DNA from: Vibrio maritimus
Lineage (GTDB): Bacteria > Pseudomonadota > Gammaproteobacteria > Enterobacterales > Vibrionaceae
NCBI GenBank assembly: GCA_000755425.1
Contig: BBMT01000014.1
Coordinates: 53,885-117,884, forward strand
DNA: 64,000 nt
Reading direction: 5' to 3'
The position numbers and the translations under genes are program-made. Every line of letters starts with the position of its first letter. Positions within the stretch are counted from its first letter, which is position 1. This document shows positions 28,405 to 38,005 of this stretch, one piece after another. The notes under the pieces are model-generated. The model did not search any database, was not told the origin of the DNA, and saw only the letters and a program-made list of their open reading frames with translations.

Positions 28405-28410
28405 GCTTGG

Positions 28411-28781
28411 TTACTTACCCATGGAAGTGAGCGCGGATTCCACCACGTCGATAAGGCGTAGGCCGTACTTATCATTGACGACTACAACTTCCGCGTGTCC
28501 CATTAGGGAGCCATTCACTTTCACGTCCAGTGGTTCACCGTTGAGTTTATCCAACTCAATAATGCTGCCTTCTCCCGCTGTCATCAGATCGCCAAGGGCA
28601 ATCTCTTTGCTGGCGACTTCCAGCGTTACGGTAACGGGAATGTTTTTGAAAAATCCAGATTGCGTGTCGCGGTGTTCGGCGCGGCAGCAACTGGCGTATC
28701 GGTATCGAAATCTTCCAGTTCAAAATCATCAAACTGTAAATCGTTGCTATCGAAAGCCGTCTGATCTAGCGATTCGCTCAT
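28411..28781 (-). CDS. fliN: Switch complex protein FliN, lateral system (frameshifted)
   Basis: C-ring protein of ~123 residues. It starts MSESLDQTAFDSNDLQFDDF with an acidic N-terminus, then the SpoA domain: NIPVTVTLEVASKEIALGDL, EGSIIELDKLNGEPLDVKVN and NDKYGLRLIDVV. One T is missing from a T-run near 28650, between RNLDF and FKNIPV. The start overlaps the fliM stop by four bases (ATGA) and the stop lies seven bases before fliP. Confidence 0.9.
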
Positions 28782-29602
28782 CGGTGGGTTTCCTTATCTT
28801 CGTTTAAAATCAGTACCAGTTGGCCGTCTTGTTCGGCGACACGACCTGTAAACAGCGTTTGTTTGCCGATGTTAACTGGGGCGTGGTTGAGTAATTCGAT
28901 AGGTAGAATGTCATCTGGCTTGAGATCGAGTACCTCGGTCAGTGGAATGACATTCTTGCTCAGTTGCACATTCAATTTGACAGGCGTGGTGTGCAGTGCC
29001 TGACAAAATTCGCTCGCAAGCTCTGGATTGGCGGTGAGCTCGAGTTCGCTGACCAAGGTCTGAATCAGATCGCCATCCAGCACCATAGTCATAGGAGCCT
29101 GCTTGTCTTGCATCTGAATCGTTAGGGTGGCGACAATGCCAATCCCGGTTAGGGTCTCGAGTTCTTGCGTCTGCCAAGTGTCATTTGGGGCAATCCAGCT
29201 TGCTACATGTTTGCTGATGCGTTGCAGCAAGCGAACATCGCTGTTAGTGAGTTCCGCTTGACTACGCTCGATGCCTGCGCCGTAGAATTCATCGGAAAGT
29301 CGCATGAGCATCATGGGCTCAACAGTGACATACAACGCGCCTTGAGTGGCGTGCTTTTGCGCTGCGCAGTTGCGGCTATCAAGTAGATTAGCACCTAGCG
29401 TACTGAGCTGAATGTCAGTCAGTTCAACATGGATACTAGGCGTTTTTAGCCAAGCTTGAAGTTCGTTGGTTAAATATTGCTGTGAGCTATTAATAATCGA
29501 CTCAAGCTTATTTTTGATGATATGAATAGGCTTGCCTAATAATTCAACATTAAGTGCTTGAACAGAATCTGGTTCGGTTACAATTTGTTCATCCATATTC
29601 AT
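28778..29602 (-). CDS. fliM: Switch complex protein FliM, lateral system (divergent)
   Basis: A C-ring protein of 274 residues from ATG 29602 (ribosome site AAGAG; the frame is open to 29665). The C-terminal SpoA-type domain is recognisable (VLDLKPDDILPIELLNHAPV; LFTGRVAEQDGQLVLILNED). The middle is weakly FliM-like. Usual FliM is ~330 residues and starts with a CheY-binding peptide of the type LSQxEIDALL; that is absent here, and the GGxG loop of the middle domain reads FYGAGIERS. First gene of fliMNPQR-flhBA. Confidence 0.82.
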   Translation of the reverse strand: MNMDEQIVTEPDSVQALNVELLGKPIHIIKNKLESIINSSQQYLTNELQAWLKTPSIHVELTDIQLSTLGANLLDSRNCAAQKHATQGALYVTVEPMMLMRLSDEFYGAGIERSQAELTNSDVRLLQRISKHVASWIAPNDTWQTQELETLTGIGIVATLTIQMQDKQAPMTMVLDGDLIQTLVSELELTANPELASEFCQALHTTPVKLNVQLSKNVIPLTEVLDLKPDDILPIELLNHAPVNIGKQTLFTGRVAEQDGQLVLILNEDKETHR

Positions 29603-29978
29603 CTTAAATCTCTTGACTGATTTACCTGTTGTAAATGACACGCTAATTGGCGCTAACAATGTCATTTTTCGTCAGTCTACTCTGGTTTTTTTAGTTGTTT
29701 TTAGCCCTCGAATGTAAATCTGTGAACTTGGTTCATATGTTTGTTATCACTTAATAAACCATCTTTAAATATAAAATAAATGCAGGTAGCTTAATTAAAT
29801 AATAATTATATCTAGGCGTTCAATTCGCCAGGTAAATAGCCTGTACACCGCATGGGCTATCAGTGTCAGAATGAGTAATTTACCTAAATTTATGTTTTAT
29901 AAGTACTTGCTTGGTGGCTATCAAGCAGTGTGGCTTATATGACACTAGGTTTGTATATGTCAGCAACATGAACGTTAG
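29603..29978. promoter_or_regulatory. Divergent regulatory region between fliM and motY
   Basis: About 375 AT-rich bases separate two divergent lateral operons and should hold promoters for both. No gene is visible. I looked for sigma-54 sites on both strands and found none as good as that at 3953. The stretch TATATCTAGGCGTTC...GCCTGTACACCGC (29808-29850) and the repeat-like TTGCTTGGTGGCTATCAAGC (29906-29925) are the only marked sequence features. Confidence 0.4.
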
Positions 29979-30980
29979 ATGGATGGCAATATGAATTCTC
30001 GGGCAGGGAAAAATCTAATATCTTTATTATTGGCCAATTTTACTTGGTCAAGGGATTGTAAAATACAGTTCCAAACTAAAGTTGTTAATAAATTGTTTAT
30101 GCTACTTGTTTCTAGCAGCTTTGTTTTTGGGACTAATCTCTCATTTGGCGCTGACGTTAATATACCTATGGATTTGGTTAATTGGCAGTCCAAAGAAAGT
30201 GAATTTGAATGTCAGCTTGAACATCAGCTGCCAAATAATATGGGGAAGTTTTACTTCCACGCGGAACCAAATAATCCGCTTTCCGCTATTCTATATTTAC
30301 CTAATAAACCTATTCAGCAAGCCGAGTTATTTCAGCTGACTGCGCTTGGCAAACTCCGGCGCAACACAGCATGGTCGACAGAGCAGCAAAAACTACCAAG
30401 GGCTATGCGATCTTCGATGTTGGCATTGAGCCATTGCTCGGTGCTATGAGCAAAGGCGCTTGGGTTCGAGTGAGTGCTATGTCGGATGCTCATACGCACA
30501 GCGACGCTTACGTATTGCCATCAACTCGAATTGAGTCTGCTTTTGTTCGATTCAACGCTTGCCGTATTGCGCTCCCAGAAATGAGCTATCAGCAAGCACG
30601 CGACGTGGTGCTGAACTTTGAATTTGGCCAACGTGTGGTGTCGAGCGAACAGCGTCGTACCTTGGAGTCGCTAGTGAGCTATCTAAATGCAGACCATAGC
30701 GTGTCTAAAGTGTTGGTCGATGGCCATACCGACAATGTAGCAGTACGACGAGTAACTTACAGATGTCTCGTGTGCGAGCCGATGATGTGGCCAGTACCCT
30801 GATGGAACTTGGCGCACCAAAGTCGCTAATTGAAGTCCGTGCCATGGTGCTCGCTACCCAGTGAGCACCAACGATACCGAATTTGGCCAAGCGAAAAACC
30901 GCCGCGTCACTGTGCGCGTAGTCAGACACGATTCTTCACAATCAGCGTCTTCAATGGATCAGAAGACAGAGGTGCAATAA
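29979..30980 (+). CDS. motY: Lateral MotY-type peptidoglycan-binding motor protein (frameshifted)
   Basis: Periplasmic T-ring-type protein that supports the stator. Pieces in different frames join: an N-terminal MotY domain (VNIPMDLVNWQSKESEFECQ; KGYAIFDVGIEPLLGAMSKG; SYQQARDVVLNFEFGQRVV) and a C-terminal OmpA-like domain (KVLVDGHTDNV, LQMSRVRADDVASTLMELG, NRRVTVRVVRHDS). Breaks lie near 30370, 30745 and 30850. The true start is uncertain: a signal peptide MLLVSSSFVFGTNLSFGA begins at 30099, so translation from 29979 would give 40 extra residues. Stop is directly next to lafK. Confidence 0.85.
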
Positions 30981-32333
30981 ATGCCAACTCAGCTAATGCA
31001 TAAGGATATTCTCTTCGTTGAGCCTTGCGACATCAATGCCGCGCCGATAATCGACTTGCTGACAGAGCAGGGCTTTAGCGTGACGCATGTGAAAACAGGG
31101 CGTGCGGCACTGCTTCAAGATAAAGCTACCATCAGTTTAATCAGCTCGGCGCTGCCGGACATGAGTGTTCGTGAATGGATCGCTTGTCACCAACGTAAAT
31201 CCAATCCGGGTGTGGCGATTGCCATTGTTGAACAAGACCAAGGGATCTTGGCGGCGGAAGCGATGAAAGCGGGTGCGACGGATTACCTATTGCGACCATT
31301 TGAAGGCGCGCAGCTACTGAGCCTTATTCAGCGTGTAGAAGCGCTAGAGAAACCGATGGCGAACATCGTGGCGGAATCATGGCGCAGTAAACAAGTTTTG
31401 CAACTGGCGCATCGTGCCGCTTGCACCAGTGCTAGCGTGTTGATCACTGGAGAGTCGGGCACTGGTAAAGAAGTGCTGGCTCGGTATGTTCACGATCAAT
31501 CCCCACGCGGTAATCAACCTTTTATAGCAGTGAACTGTGCGGCAATCCCAGAGTCGATGCTCGAAGCGGTGCTGTTTGGTCACGTTAAAGGTGCCTTTAC
31601 CGGAGCGACAGGCTCTCAGTCGGGTAAGTTTGAAGAAGCCAATGGCGGCACCATTTTGCTCGATGAAATTGGTGAAATGTCACCAGCAGTACAAGCTAAG
31701 TTACTGCGTGTGCTTCAAGAGCGAGAGGTGGAGCGTGTTGGCAGCCATAAAGCGATCGCTTTGGATATTCGAGTGATTGCCGCGACCAACAAAAACTTGC
31801 GTGAGGAAGTGCGTAAAGGTCAGTTCCGAGAAGATCTCTATTACCGTCTTGATGTGCTGCCGCTGCACTGGCCACCACTGCGCGATCGCAAAGAAGACAT
31901 CCTGCCGATCAGCCAATTCTTCATCAACAAATATAAAGAGCACAGCAATTGCCATTTATCGGCGGATGCCGAGCAAGCGCTGTGTCACTACCACTGGCCG
32001 GGTAATATCCGTGAGCTTGAAAACGTCATTCAGCGCGCCTTAGTCATGCGCCACGGAGACTACATTACTGGGCACGATTTGATGTTACCAGTAGAACTGC
32101 CAACGGCAAGCGCGGCTATCCATCAAGGGATGGGAAAACAAGGTATGGGGCATGTGGAAGTGAAAAAGCAGGCCGAGTTCCAGTTTATTCTCGAAAAGTT
32201 GCGCCAATTTGGCGGTAACCGCACGAAAACGGCGGATGCGCTTGGGGTAACTACACGTGCACTGCGCTACAAGCTAGCCGCAATGCGCGAGCAAGGAATT
32301 GATTTACAGTCAGCCATCGGCTCGGCTGCATAA
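30981..32333 (+). CDS. lafK: Sigma-54-dependent lateral flagellar regulator LafK
   Basis: A 450-residue activator of the NtrC/FlrC class. Residues 8-125 form a receiver-like domain, but the acidic pocket (LFVEPCD) and phosphorylation site (LISSALPDM, Ser where Asp is expected) are altered. Residues ~135-370 form the AAA+ domain: GESGTGKE Walker A, GAFTGA sigma-54 loop, GGTILLDEIGEM Walker B, and the arginine finger region. The end (FGGNRTKTADALGVTTRALR) is a Fis-type helix-turn-helix. It would activate the sigma-54 promoter at 3953. Start directly follows motY, ribosome site AGAGGTG. Intact. Confidence 0.93.
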   Translation: MPTQLMHKDILFVEPCDINAAPIIDLLTEQGFSVTHVKTGRAALLQDKATISLISSALPDMSVREWIACHQRKSNPGVAIAIVEQDQGILAAEAMKAGATDYLLRPFEGAQLLSLIQRVEALEKPMANIVAESWRSKQVLQLAHRAACTSASVLITGESGTGKEVLARYVHDQSPRGNQPFIAVNCAAIPESMLEAVLFGHVKGAFTGATGSQSGKFEEANGGTILLDEIGEMSPAVQAKLLRVLQEREVERVGSHKAIALDIRVIAATNKNLREEVRKGQFREDLYYRLDVLPLHWPPLRDRKEDILPISQFFINKYKEHSNCHLSADAEQALCHYHWPGNIRELENVIQRALVMRHGDYITGHDLMLPVELPTASAAIHQGMGKQGMGHVEVKKQAEFQFILEKLRQFGGNRTKTADALGVTTRALRYKLAAMREQGIDLQSAIGSAA

Positions 32334-32345
32334 AGGAGAAATTAG

Positions 32346-32702
32346 ATGGCGATGCAACCTATCAATAATGCCGTATCCGCAGAGCAGTTGATGCTGACCA
32401 AGATGCAAGCGATGCAGCAGCAAGTTCAACCGGACTTTATGGTGACCAACAATCCGATGGACACGCAAAAGGTCAATCAACCGTTGGCGTTTTCTGGGGC
32501 GATGAAAAATGTTCTCGATATGGTCAATGAGCACCAATCGCTGGCATCGAAGAAAATGACGGCAGTGGAAACCGGTCAAAGTGATGACCTAGTGGGCGCG
32601 ATGATTGCCAGCCAAAAAGCCAGCTTGTCGTTCTCGGCACTGATGCAGGTTCGCAACAAGGTCGTGGCGTCCTTTGAAGATGTCATGAAGATGCCGGTGT
32701 AA
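32346..32702 (+). CDS. fliE: MS-ring/rod junction protein FliE, lateral system
   Basis: A 118-residue helical protein: NPMDTQKVNQPLAFSGAMKN, MVNEHQSLASKKMTAVETGQ, then the conserved end QKASLSFSALMQVRNKVVAS FEDVMKMPV. FliE joins the MS ring to the rod and is the first exported substrate. Ribosome site AAAGGAGAAA, 12 bases after lafK. Intact. Confidence 0.93.
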   Translation: MAMQPINNAVSAEQLMLTKMQAMQQQVQPDFMVTNNPMDTQKVNQPLAFSGAMKNVLDMVNEHQSLASKKMTAVETGQSDDLVGAMIASQKASLSFSALMQVRNKVVASFEDVMKMPV

Positions 32703-32705
32703 CCT

Positions 32706-34448
32706 ATGTCTGAATTAGCACCTCAAACGGCGACCATGCCGGGCTCTATTGATGTCGCGCCTAAGTCGGCATCCAAAACGGACGACGTTCAAGCCAGATT
32801 GAAAAAGCTATGGTCGAGCTCGCAGCGCAATCTTGTATTGTCTGCTGTGTTGGCGGCGATTGTAGCGGCGATCATTGTGGTCGCGCTATGGAGTTCATCG
32901 CAAAGTTATCGTCCTCTGTATAGCCAGCAAGAACGTTTTGATATTGGCGAAATTGTCTCGGTGTTGGAGTCGGAAGGCATCGCTTATCGCCTTCAAGAGC
33001 AAAATGGCCAAGTGCTTGTTGCCGAAGGGCAAGTGGCGAAGATTCGCATGCTACTGGCAGCAAAAGGCGTCAAGGCTCAGTTGCCAACCGGTCTGGATTC
33101 TCTCAAAGAAGACAGCTCACTGGGTACCAGCCAATTTATGGAAAACGCGCGCTATCGTCATGGCTTGGAAGGGGAGTTGGTTCGCACCATCATTTCTCTT
33201 AATGCCATTTCCAATGCTCGCGTGCATCTAGCCATCCCAAGACAAACCCTGTTTGTGCGCCAACAAGGTGAAGATCCTTCGGCGTCGGTGATGATTGAGC
33301 TAAAACCGGGTGAAGATCTCAAGCCGGATCAAGTGGAAGCGATCATCAACTTAGTGGTGGGCAGTGTCACTGGTATGAAGTCTGAGGCGGTATCGGTTAT
33401 TGACCAATACGGCCGCTTGCTCAGTGCCGATGTTGCCTCTGCGGCAACCGGTAAGGTGAATGCGAAATATCTGGAGTATCAAAAGAACGTTGAGAAGCAG
33501 ATTATTCAGCGCGCCGCAGACATGCTAACGCCGATTGTTGGGCCAAGTAACTTTCGTGTTCAAGTCGCAGCGGATATGGATTTCAGCCAAGTTGAAGAGA
33601 CGCAAGAAATTCTCGACTCCAACCCGGTGGTACGTAACGAGCACAGCATCCAGAACAACACGGTCGACAAGATTGCTCTTGGTATTCCGGGCTCTTTGAG
33701 TAACCAACCGCCAGTCACGGGTGAGGTGCCAACCAACGACAGTCAAAATACCAACGCACGTAGTGAGTTGAATCGTCAGTATGCGGTCGGTAGCAGCGTT
33801 CGTCGCACTCAGTACCAGCAAGGTCAAATCGATAAGTTGAGTGTTTCTGTTCTACTTAACGAAACCGCGGCACCAAATGGCACGGCGTGGACACCGGCTG
33901 AGCGTGCACAAATCTCTACCATGATCACCGATGCAGTGGGCATCTCTACCGAGCGTGGCGATAGTTTGAGTTTGATGAGCTTTAATTTTACGCCAATCGA
34001 AATTGAAGCGCCGCCAGCGATGCCGTGGTGGCAAGATCCTACGGTTCAGCAGCCGCTGCGCTATGTGATTGGCGGCATGCTTGGCATGGCAATGATCTTC
34101 TTTGTGCTGCGTCCACTGATCATGCATTTGACGGGTGCGGACAAACGTGGCCATGAACTGGAGTTCGCTGAGCCTCAAGAAGAAGAGTACCAAGAAAACA
34201 TTCAAACTCGCGAAGAGCGTGAGCGCGAAGAACGTCTTAACCGCAGGCTAACGGAGCGTGGTATTGAGTCGACATCGTCCGGACTGGATGCGAGCAGCGA
34301 TATGTTGCCACCGCCGGGATCACCGCTTGAACTGCAATTGAAACATCTACAACTTATCGCGACCGAAGAGCCGGAGCGCGTGGCCGAAGTCCTTAAACAA
34401 TGGGTAAACGTCAATGAAAACAGCACAGTCAACGCCAGCAACGCTTAG
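32706..34448 (+). CDS. fliF: MS-ring protein FliF, lateral system
   Basis: A 580-residue ring protein with two membrane helices (residues ~40-62 and ~443-465) around a large periplasmic part. Family motifs: YRPLYSQQERFDIGEIVSVL, HLAIPRQTLFVRQQGEDPSA SV, VSVIDQYGRLLS and the cytoplasmic tail that binds FliG. Normal length, intact. Its last 35 bases overlap the fliG start. Confidence 0.94.
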   Translation: MSELAPQTATMPGSIDVAPKSASKTDDVQARLKKLWSSSQRNLVLSAVLAAIVAAIIVVALWSSSQSYRPLYSQQERFDIGEIVSVLESEGIAYRLQEQNGQVLVAEGQVAKIRMLLAAKGVKAQLPTGLDSLKEDSSLGTSQFMENARYRHGLEGELVRTIISLNAISNARVHLAIPRQTLFVRQQGEDPSASVMIELKPGEDLKPDQVEAIINLVVGSVTGMKSEAVSVIDQYGRLLSADVASAATGKVNAKYLEYQKNVEKQIIQRAADMLTPIVGPSNFRVQVAADMDFSQVEETQEILDSNPVVRNEHSIQNNTVDKIALGIPGSLSNQPPVTGEVPTNDSQNTNARSELNRQYAVGSSVRRTQYQQGQIDKLSVSVLLNETAAPNGTAWTPAERAQISTMITDAVGISTERGDSLSLMSFNFTPIEIEAPPAMPWWQDPTVQQPLRYVIGGMLGMAMIFFVLRPLIMHLTGADKRGHELEFAEPQEEEYQENIQTREEREREERLNRRLTERGIESTSSGLDASSDMLPPPGSPLELQLKHLQLIATEEPERVAEVLKQWVNVNENSTVNASNA

Positions 34449-35428
34449 TCACGTCGAACGCACGGCATTGGTGCTGCTCGGCATGGGAGAAGATGCCGCC
34501 GCACAGGTATTGCGTCACTTCTCTCGTGATGAAACTCAGCGCGTCACCAAAGCATGGCAAAGCTCAGTGGCATAAAGAGTGACAGTGCGAAGAATGTTAT
34601 TCAGCACTTCTTTGACGATTTTAGGCAGCACAGTGGTATTCGCGGCGCATCAAAAGAGTATTTGTCGAATACGCTGCGCAAGGCTTTGGGTAACGATTTG
34701 GCTAAAGGCTACTGAACAACCTATACGGCGATGAAATTCGTAATAACATGCAGAGATTGCAATGGGTCGAAGCTGAAGTCCTGGCGCGCTTTGTTGCCAG
34801 TGAACACCCGCAAATGCAGGCGATTTTCTTAGCTTACTTACCACCAGAAACCTCATCGCAAGTGCTGCACCACTTGCCATCGGACTACCATGATGAGCTG
34901 CTGTATCGCATTGCCACATTGCAAGATATTGACCACCAGGTGGTGGGCGATCTGAATGAGCTGATTGAGCGCTGTATCGAGCAAGTCTCGGTGAGTCAGA
35001 GTGCGCCGATGTCTGGCGTGAAGCAGGTGGCCGATATCATTAATCGCTTCTCTGGCGACCGCGCTATGTTGATGGAAATGCTCAAGCTGCATGATGAGAA
35101 GGTGGTGAGCGAAATTGAAGAGAACATGTTCGACTTTATGGTACTTGGCAGGCAGCGTGAAGACACTATGGATGCCTTGGTACAACAGGTGCCTGTTGAG
35201 CTTTGGTCTGTCGCACTGAAAGGCGCGGAAGTTACCTTGCAGCAAGCGATCAAAGCCTCGATGCCGCAGCGTATGGTTAAAGCACTAGAAGATGACATGC
35301 AGCTGCGCGGTGCCGTGCCTCTGAGTACGGTGGAGCGTGCCCGCAATGAGATCATGCAAATCATCAAAGAGATGTCGGAAGCTGGTGAGATTGAACTCAC
35401 TCTGTATCAAGAGCAGACGGTGGAGTAA
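34414..35428 (+). CDS. fliG: Rotor/switch protein FliG, lateral system (two frameshifts)
   Basis: Torque-bearing rotor protein, ~338 residues when joined. It starts MKTAQSTPATLSHVERTALV inside the end of fliF. Breaks lie near 34553 (RVTK then MAKLSGIKS) and 34710 (NDLAKG then LLNNLYGDEIRNNM). The middle EHPQ motif is clear (ARFVASEHPQMQAIFLAYLP), as is the torque helix MFDFMVLGRQREDTMDALV with its charged residues, followed by the C-terminal MQLRGAVPLSTVERARNEIM. Coupled to fliF by the 35-base overlap. Confidence 0.91.
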
Positions 35429-35430
35429 TC

Positions 35431-36180
35431 ATGACGCGCAGCAAAGTATTCACATTGCCAGCAACAGGCTATCGTCAGCACCGCTTTCCGCCTGTTGCCC
35501 AGCCTTCTGCCAGTGAAGAACTGGCGGCGGATCTCAGCTGGGATGACGCACCGACGCAAATGGATATTCAGCAGCGTCTGGAAGAAGGTTTTCAACAAGG
35601 CCTTGAGCGCGGTCATCGCGAAGGGTTTAACCAAGGCGTTGAACAAGGCAAGCAGCAAGGGATAACCGAAGGCCAAAAAGAAGGCTTCCAGCAAGGCTTT
35701 GTCTCGGGTGAGCAAGCCGGCAAGCAGACCTACTTGGACGCCGTCAAACCGGTGAACGATATTTATGTGGCGCTCTCGCGCTGGCAGGAAGAGAAAGAAC
35801 AGCAGCAACGGCATGTGATTTGTGAGTTGGTGCAAAAGGTTGCCCAGCAAGTCATCCGCGCGGAACTGACGCTCATGCCGCAGCAAATACTCGCGCTAGT
35901 TGATGAAACGCTGGAGGCCATGCCGGGTAAATCGGAAAAGGTCACCGTGTTCCTAAACCCTCAAGACCTAGAGCGTATTACTGATATCAACCCAGAACTT
36001 GCCGCAGGTTGGAAGCTGGTGGCGAAAGCTGAGCTTCCGGTCGGTGGCTGTCATCTGGTCACCGATGAAGCAGAAGCAGATGCCAGCTGTGACTCTCGCT
36101 TAGAGACGTGCATGGACGCGGTAAAAGAGCACTTGCTGGATGAAGTGATTGCCAATGACGCTGAGGAACGCGATGTCTAA
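35431..36180 (+). CDS. fliH: Flagellar export ATPase regulator FliH, lateral system
   Basis: A 249-residue protein that holds the ATPase FliI and links it to the C ring. Residues ~55-95 carry Gly-rich heptad repeats of the FliH type (FQQGLERGHREGFNQGVEQG, KQQGITEGQKEGFQQGF), and the C-terminal part resembles V/F-type ATPase subunits b/delta. Overlaps fliI by eight bases. Intact, two bases after fliG. Confidence 0.91.
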   Translation: MTRSKVFTLPATGYRQHRFPPVAQPSASEELAADLSWDDAPTQMDIQQRLEEGFQQGLERGHREGFNQGVEQGKQQGITEGQKEGFQQGFVSGEQAGKQTYLDAVKPVNDIYVALSRWQEEKEQQQRHVICELVQKVAQQVIRAELTLMPQQILALVDETLEAMPGKSEKVTVFLNPQDLERITDINPELAAGWKLVAKAELPVGGCHLVTDEAEADASCDSRLETCMDAVKEHLLDEVIANDAEERDV

Positions 36181-37522
36181 CATCTCGCCGCTTCTCAATG
36201 ACCGCTTACACGATGCGATTGCCTCGTTAAGCACTATTCCCGTCGCGCGAGTGACAGGGCGTTTGGTAAAAGTGAATGGCCTGATGCTACAAGCGGTCGG
36301 TTGTCGATTTAAGCTTGAGCAGCGCTGCTTGGTAGAAACCGACGAAGGCGACATGATTGAAGCTCAAGTGGTCGGCTTTGACCACAATATTGCTTATCTC
36401 ATGCCTGTGCGCAGACTGGGCGGGCTGTTTGCTGGTGCCAAAGTGGTGCCGCTCGATGGCGATAGCTCGGTAAACCTCGGAAATCACTGGTTAGGCCGTG
36501 TGGTGAATGGATTGGGGGAAGCGCTTGATGATGGCGTGAAACTCAAAGGCGGCGAGCGAGTATCGTTAGAGCCGAATCCCATCAACCCACTTAAAAGACG
36601 CCCGGTGGATACGCCGCTCGATGTTGGCGTGCGCGCCATTAATGGTTTGCTAACTGTGGGTAAAGGTCAGCGCATCGGTTTGATGGCGGGCAGTGGTGTC
36701 GGTAAAAGTGTTTTGATGGGGATGATCACTCAAAACACCGAAGCGGACGTGATTGTGGTTGGACTCATTGGTGAACGTGGCCGTGAGGTACGAGAATTTA
36801 TTGAGCGCAATCTCACCGAAGAGATGCGTCGCAAAGCGATCATCATTGCTGCTCCTGCTGATGAATCACCACTTATGAGACTGCGAGCGACCCAACTTTG
36901 TCATCGCGTGGCGGAGTATTTTCGAGATAAAGGCAACGATGTGTTGCTACTAATGGACTCACTCACCCGCTATGCCATGGCGCAGCGCGAAATCGCGCTA
37001 GCACTGGGTGAGCCGCCAGCTTCGCGAGGGTATCCACCTTCGGTATTTAGTGTGTTGCCGCAGCTATTGGAGCGTGCTGGTAACAGTGAACATCCCGATG
37101 GCAGTTTAACCGCTATTTATACCGTGTTGGCAGAAGGCGACGACCAGCAAGATCCTGTGGTCGATTCGGCGCGAGCTATCCTCGATGGTCATGTGGTGTT
37201 GTCTCGTCAACTGGCGGAGCAAGGTCATTATCCGGCGATTGATATTAATGCTTCTATCAGCCGCTGTATGTCGGGTTGTACCCCGCAAGCACATTCCACC
37301 ATTGCGAATCAATTCAGGCAGCTTTATTCGAGTTACTTGCAGGTCAAAGAACTGCTACCACTTGGCGGATATCAACCGGGGCAAGATCCAGAACTAGACC
37401 GTGCGGTAGCGATGCATCCTCAGCTCAAAGGTTATCTACTGCAAGACGCCAACGAAGCGGTGAATCTTACCAGTAGCTTGACTGAGCTCGCGACGCTGTT
37501 TCAGGCTCAGCCGAGTGCTTGA
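36173..37522 (+). CDS. fliI: Flagellar export ATPase FliI, lateral system
   Basis: A 449-residue hexameric ATPase related to F1-beta. Walker A is GLMAGSGVGKSVLMG (residues ~175-190), Walker B LLLMDSLTRYA, with the catalytic Glu in IGERGREVREF. Start at ATG 36173 (after GAGGAACGCG), inside the fliH end; the frame is open 8 codons more. Normal length, intact. Confidence 0.94.
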   Translation: MSNISPLLNDRLHDAIASLSTIPVARVTGRLVKVNGLMLQAVGCRFKLEQRCLVETDEGDMIEAQVVGFDHNIAYLMPVRRLGGLFAGAKVVPLDGDSSVNLGNHWLGRVVNGLGEALDDGVKLKGGERVSLEPNPINPLKRRPVDTPLDVGVRAINGLLTVGKGQRIGLMAGSGVGKSVLMGMITQNTEADVIVVGLIGERGREVREFIERNLTEEMRRKAIIIAAPADESPLMRLRATQLCHRVAEYFRDKGNDVLLLMDSLTRYAMAQREIALALGEPPASRGYPPSVFSVLPQLLERAGNSEHPDGSLTAIYTVLAEGDDQQDPVVDSARAILDGHVVLSRQLAEQGHYPAIDINASISRCMSGCTPQAHSTIANQFRQLYSSYLQVKELLPLGGYQPGQDPELDRAVAMHPQLKGYLLQDANEAVNLTSSLTELATLFQAQPSA

Positions 37523-37571
37523 TTGGAATCATTCGTTAAGGGAATAACAACGTGGGCTAAGGAAGGGAAAA

Positions 37572-38003
37572 GTGGAGAGTAAGATTCGCGCCGTCGGTAA
37601 GATGACTCAAGTAGAAGAGCTAAGACGCGATCAAATTGGCGCTCAGCTAGAGTCGATGCGTCATCAAAGTGAGCACCTAAGCCAGCAGCTCGCGGCACTT
37701 TCCGAGCTCAAAGCACGCAACTTCCAAGGGGCGACGAAAACCTGCAGTGTGGGTCTGATGAACCTCAATCTAGCCGACCAGATGCTACAAAAAATGCTGC
37801 TTCATCATCAGCAAGAGCAGGCCGTGATGGAGGCTCAGTGTCAGTCGGTTCAAAAACAGCTGCAGCAAAAAGCGGCGCGAGTACAAGGCTTGGAGCAGGT
37901 ACTTGAGCGCTGGAACAAAAAGCAGAATTACGAAAAAGCGAAGCGTGAGCAAAAGCTTATCGAAGACATTATCAACGCCCGTTTCAAGCGTCGTGACCTG
38001 TAA
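37572..38003 (+). CDS. fliJ: Flagellar export chaperone/stalk protein FliJ, lateral system
   Basis: A 143-residue, almost entirely coiled-coil protein (RRDQIGAQLESMRHQSEHLS; QKLIEDIINARFKRRD) in the position of FliJ, the stalk of the FliI hexamer. It starts with GTG at 37572 behind GGAAGGGAAAA. Sequence is weakly conserved in the family; position after fliI and the coiled-coil pattern support it. It is the last gene of the lateral locus. Confidence 0.86.
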   Translation: MESKIRAVGKMTQVEELRRDQIGAQLESMRHQSEHLSQQLAALSELKARNFQGATKTCSVGLMNLNLADQMLQKMLLHHQQEQAVMEAQCQSVQKQLQQKAARVQGLEQVLERWNKKQNYEKAKREQKLIEDIINARFKRRDL

Positions 38004-38005
38004 AT

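Noticed and set aside
29603..29978. Sigma-54 promoters for fliM and motY
   Set aside because: No TGGCAC-N5-TTGC match with the invariant GG and GC at right spacing on either strand.
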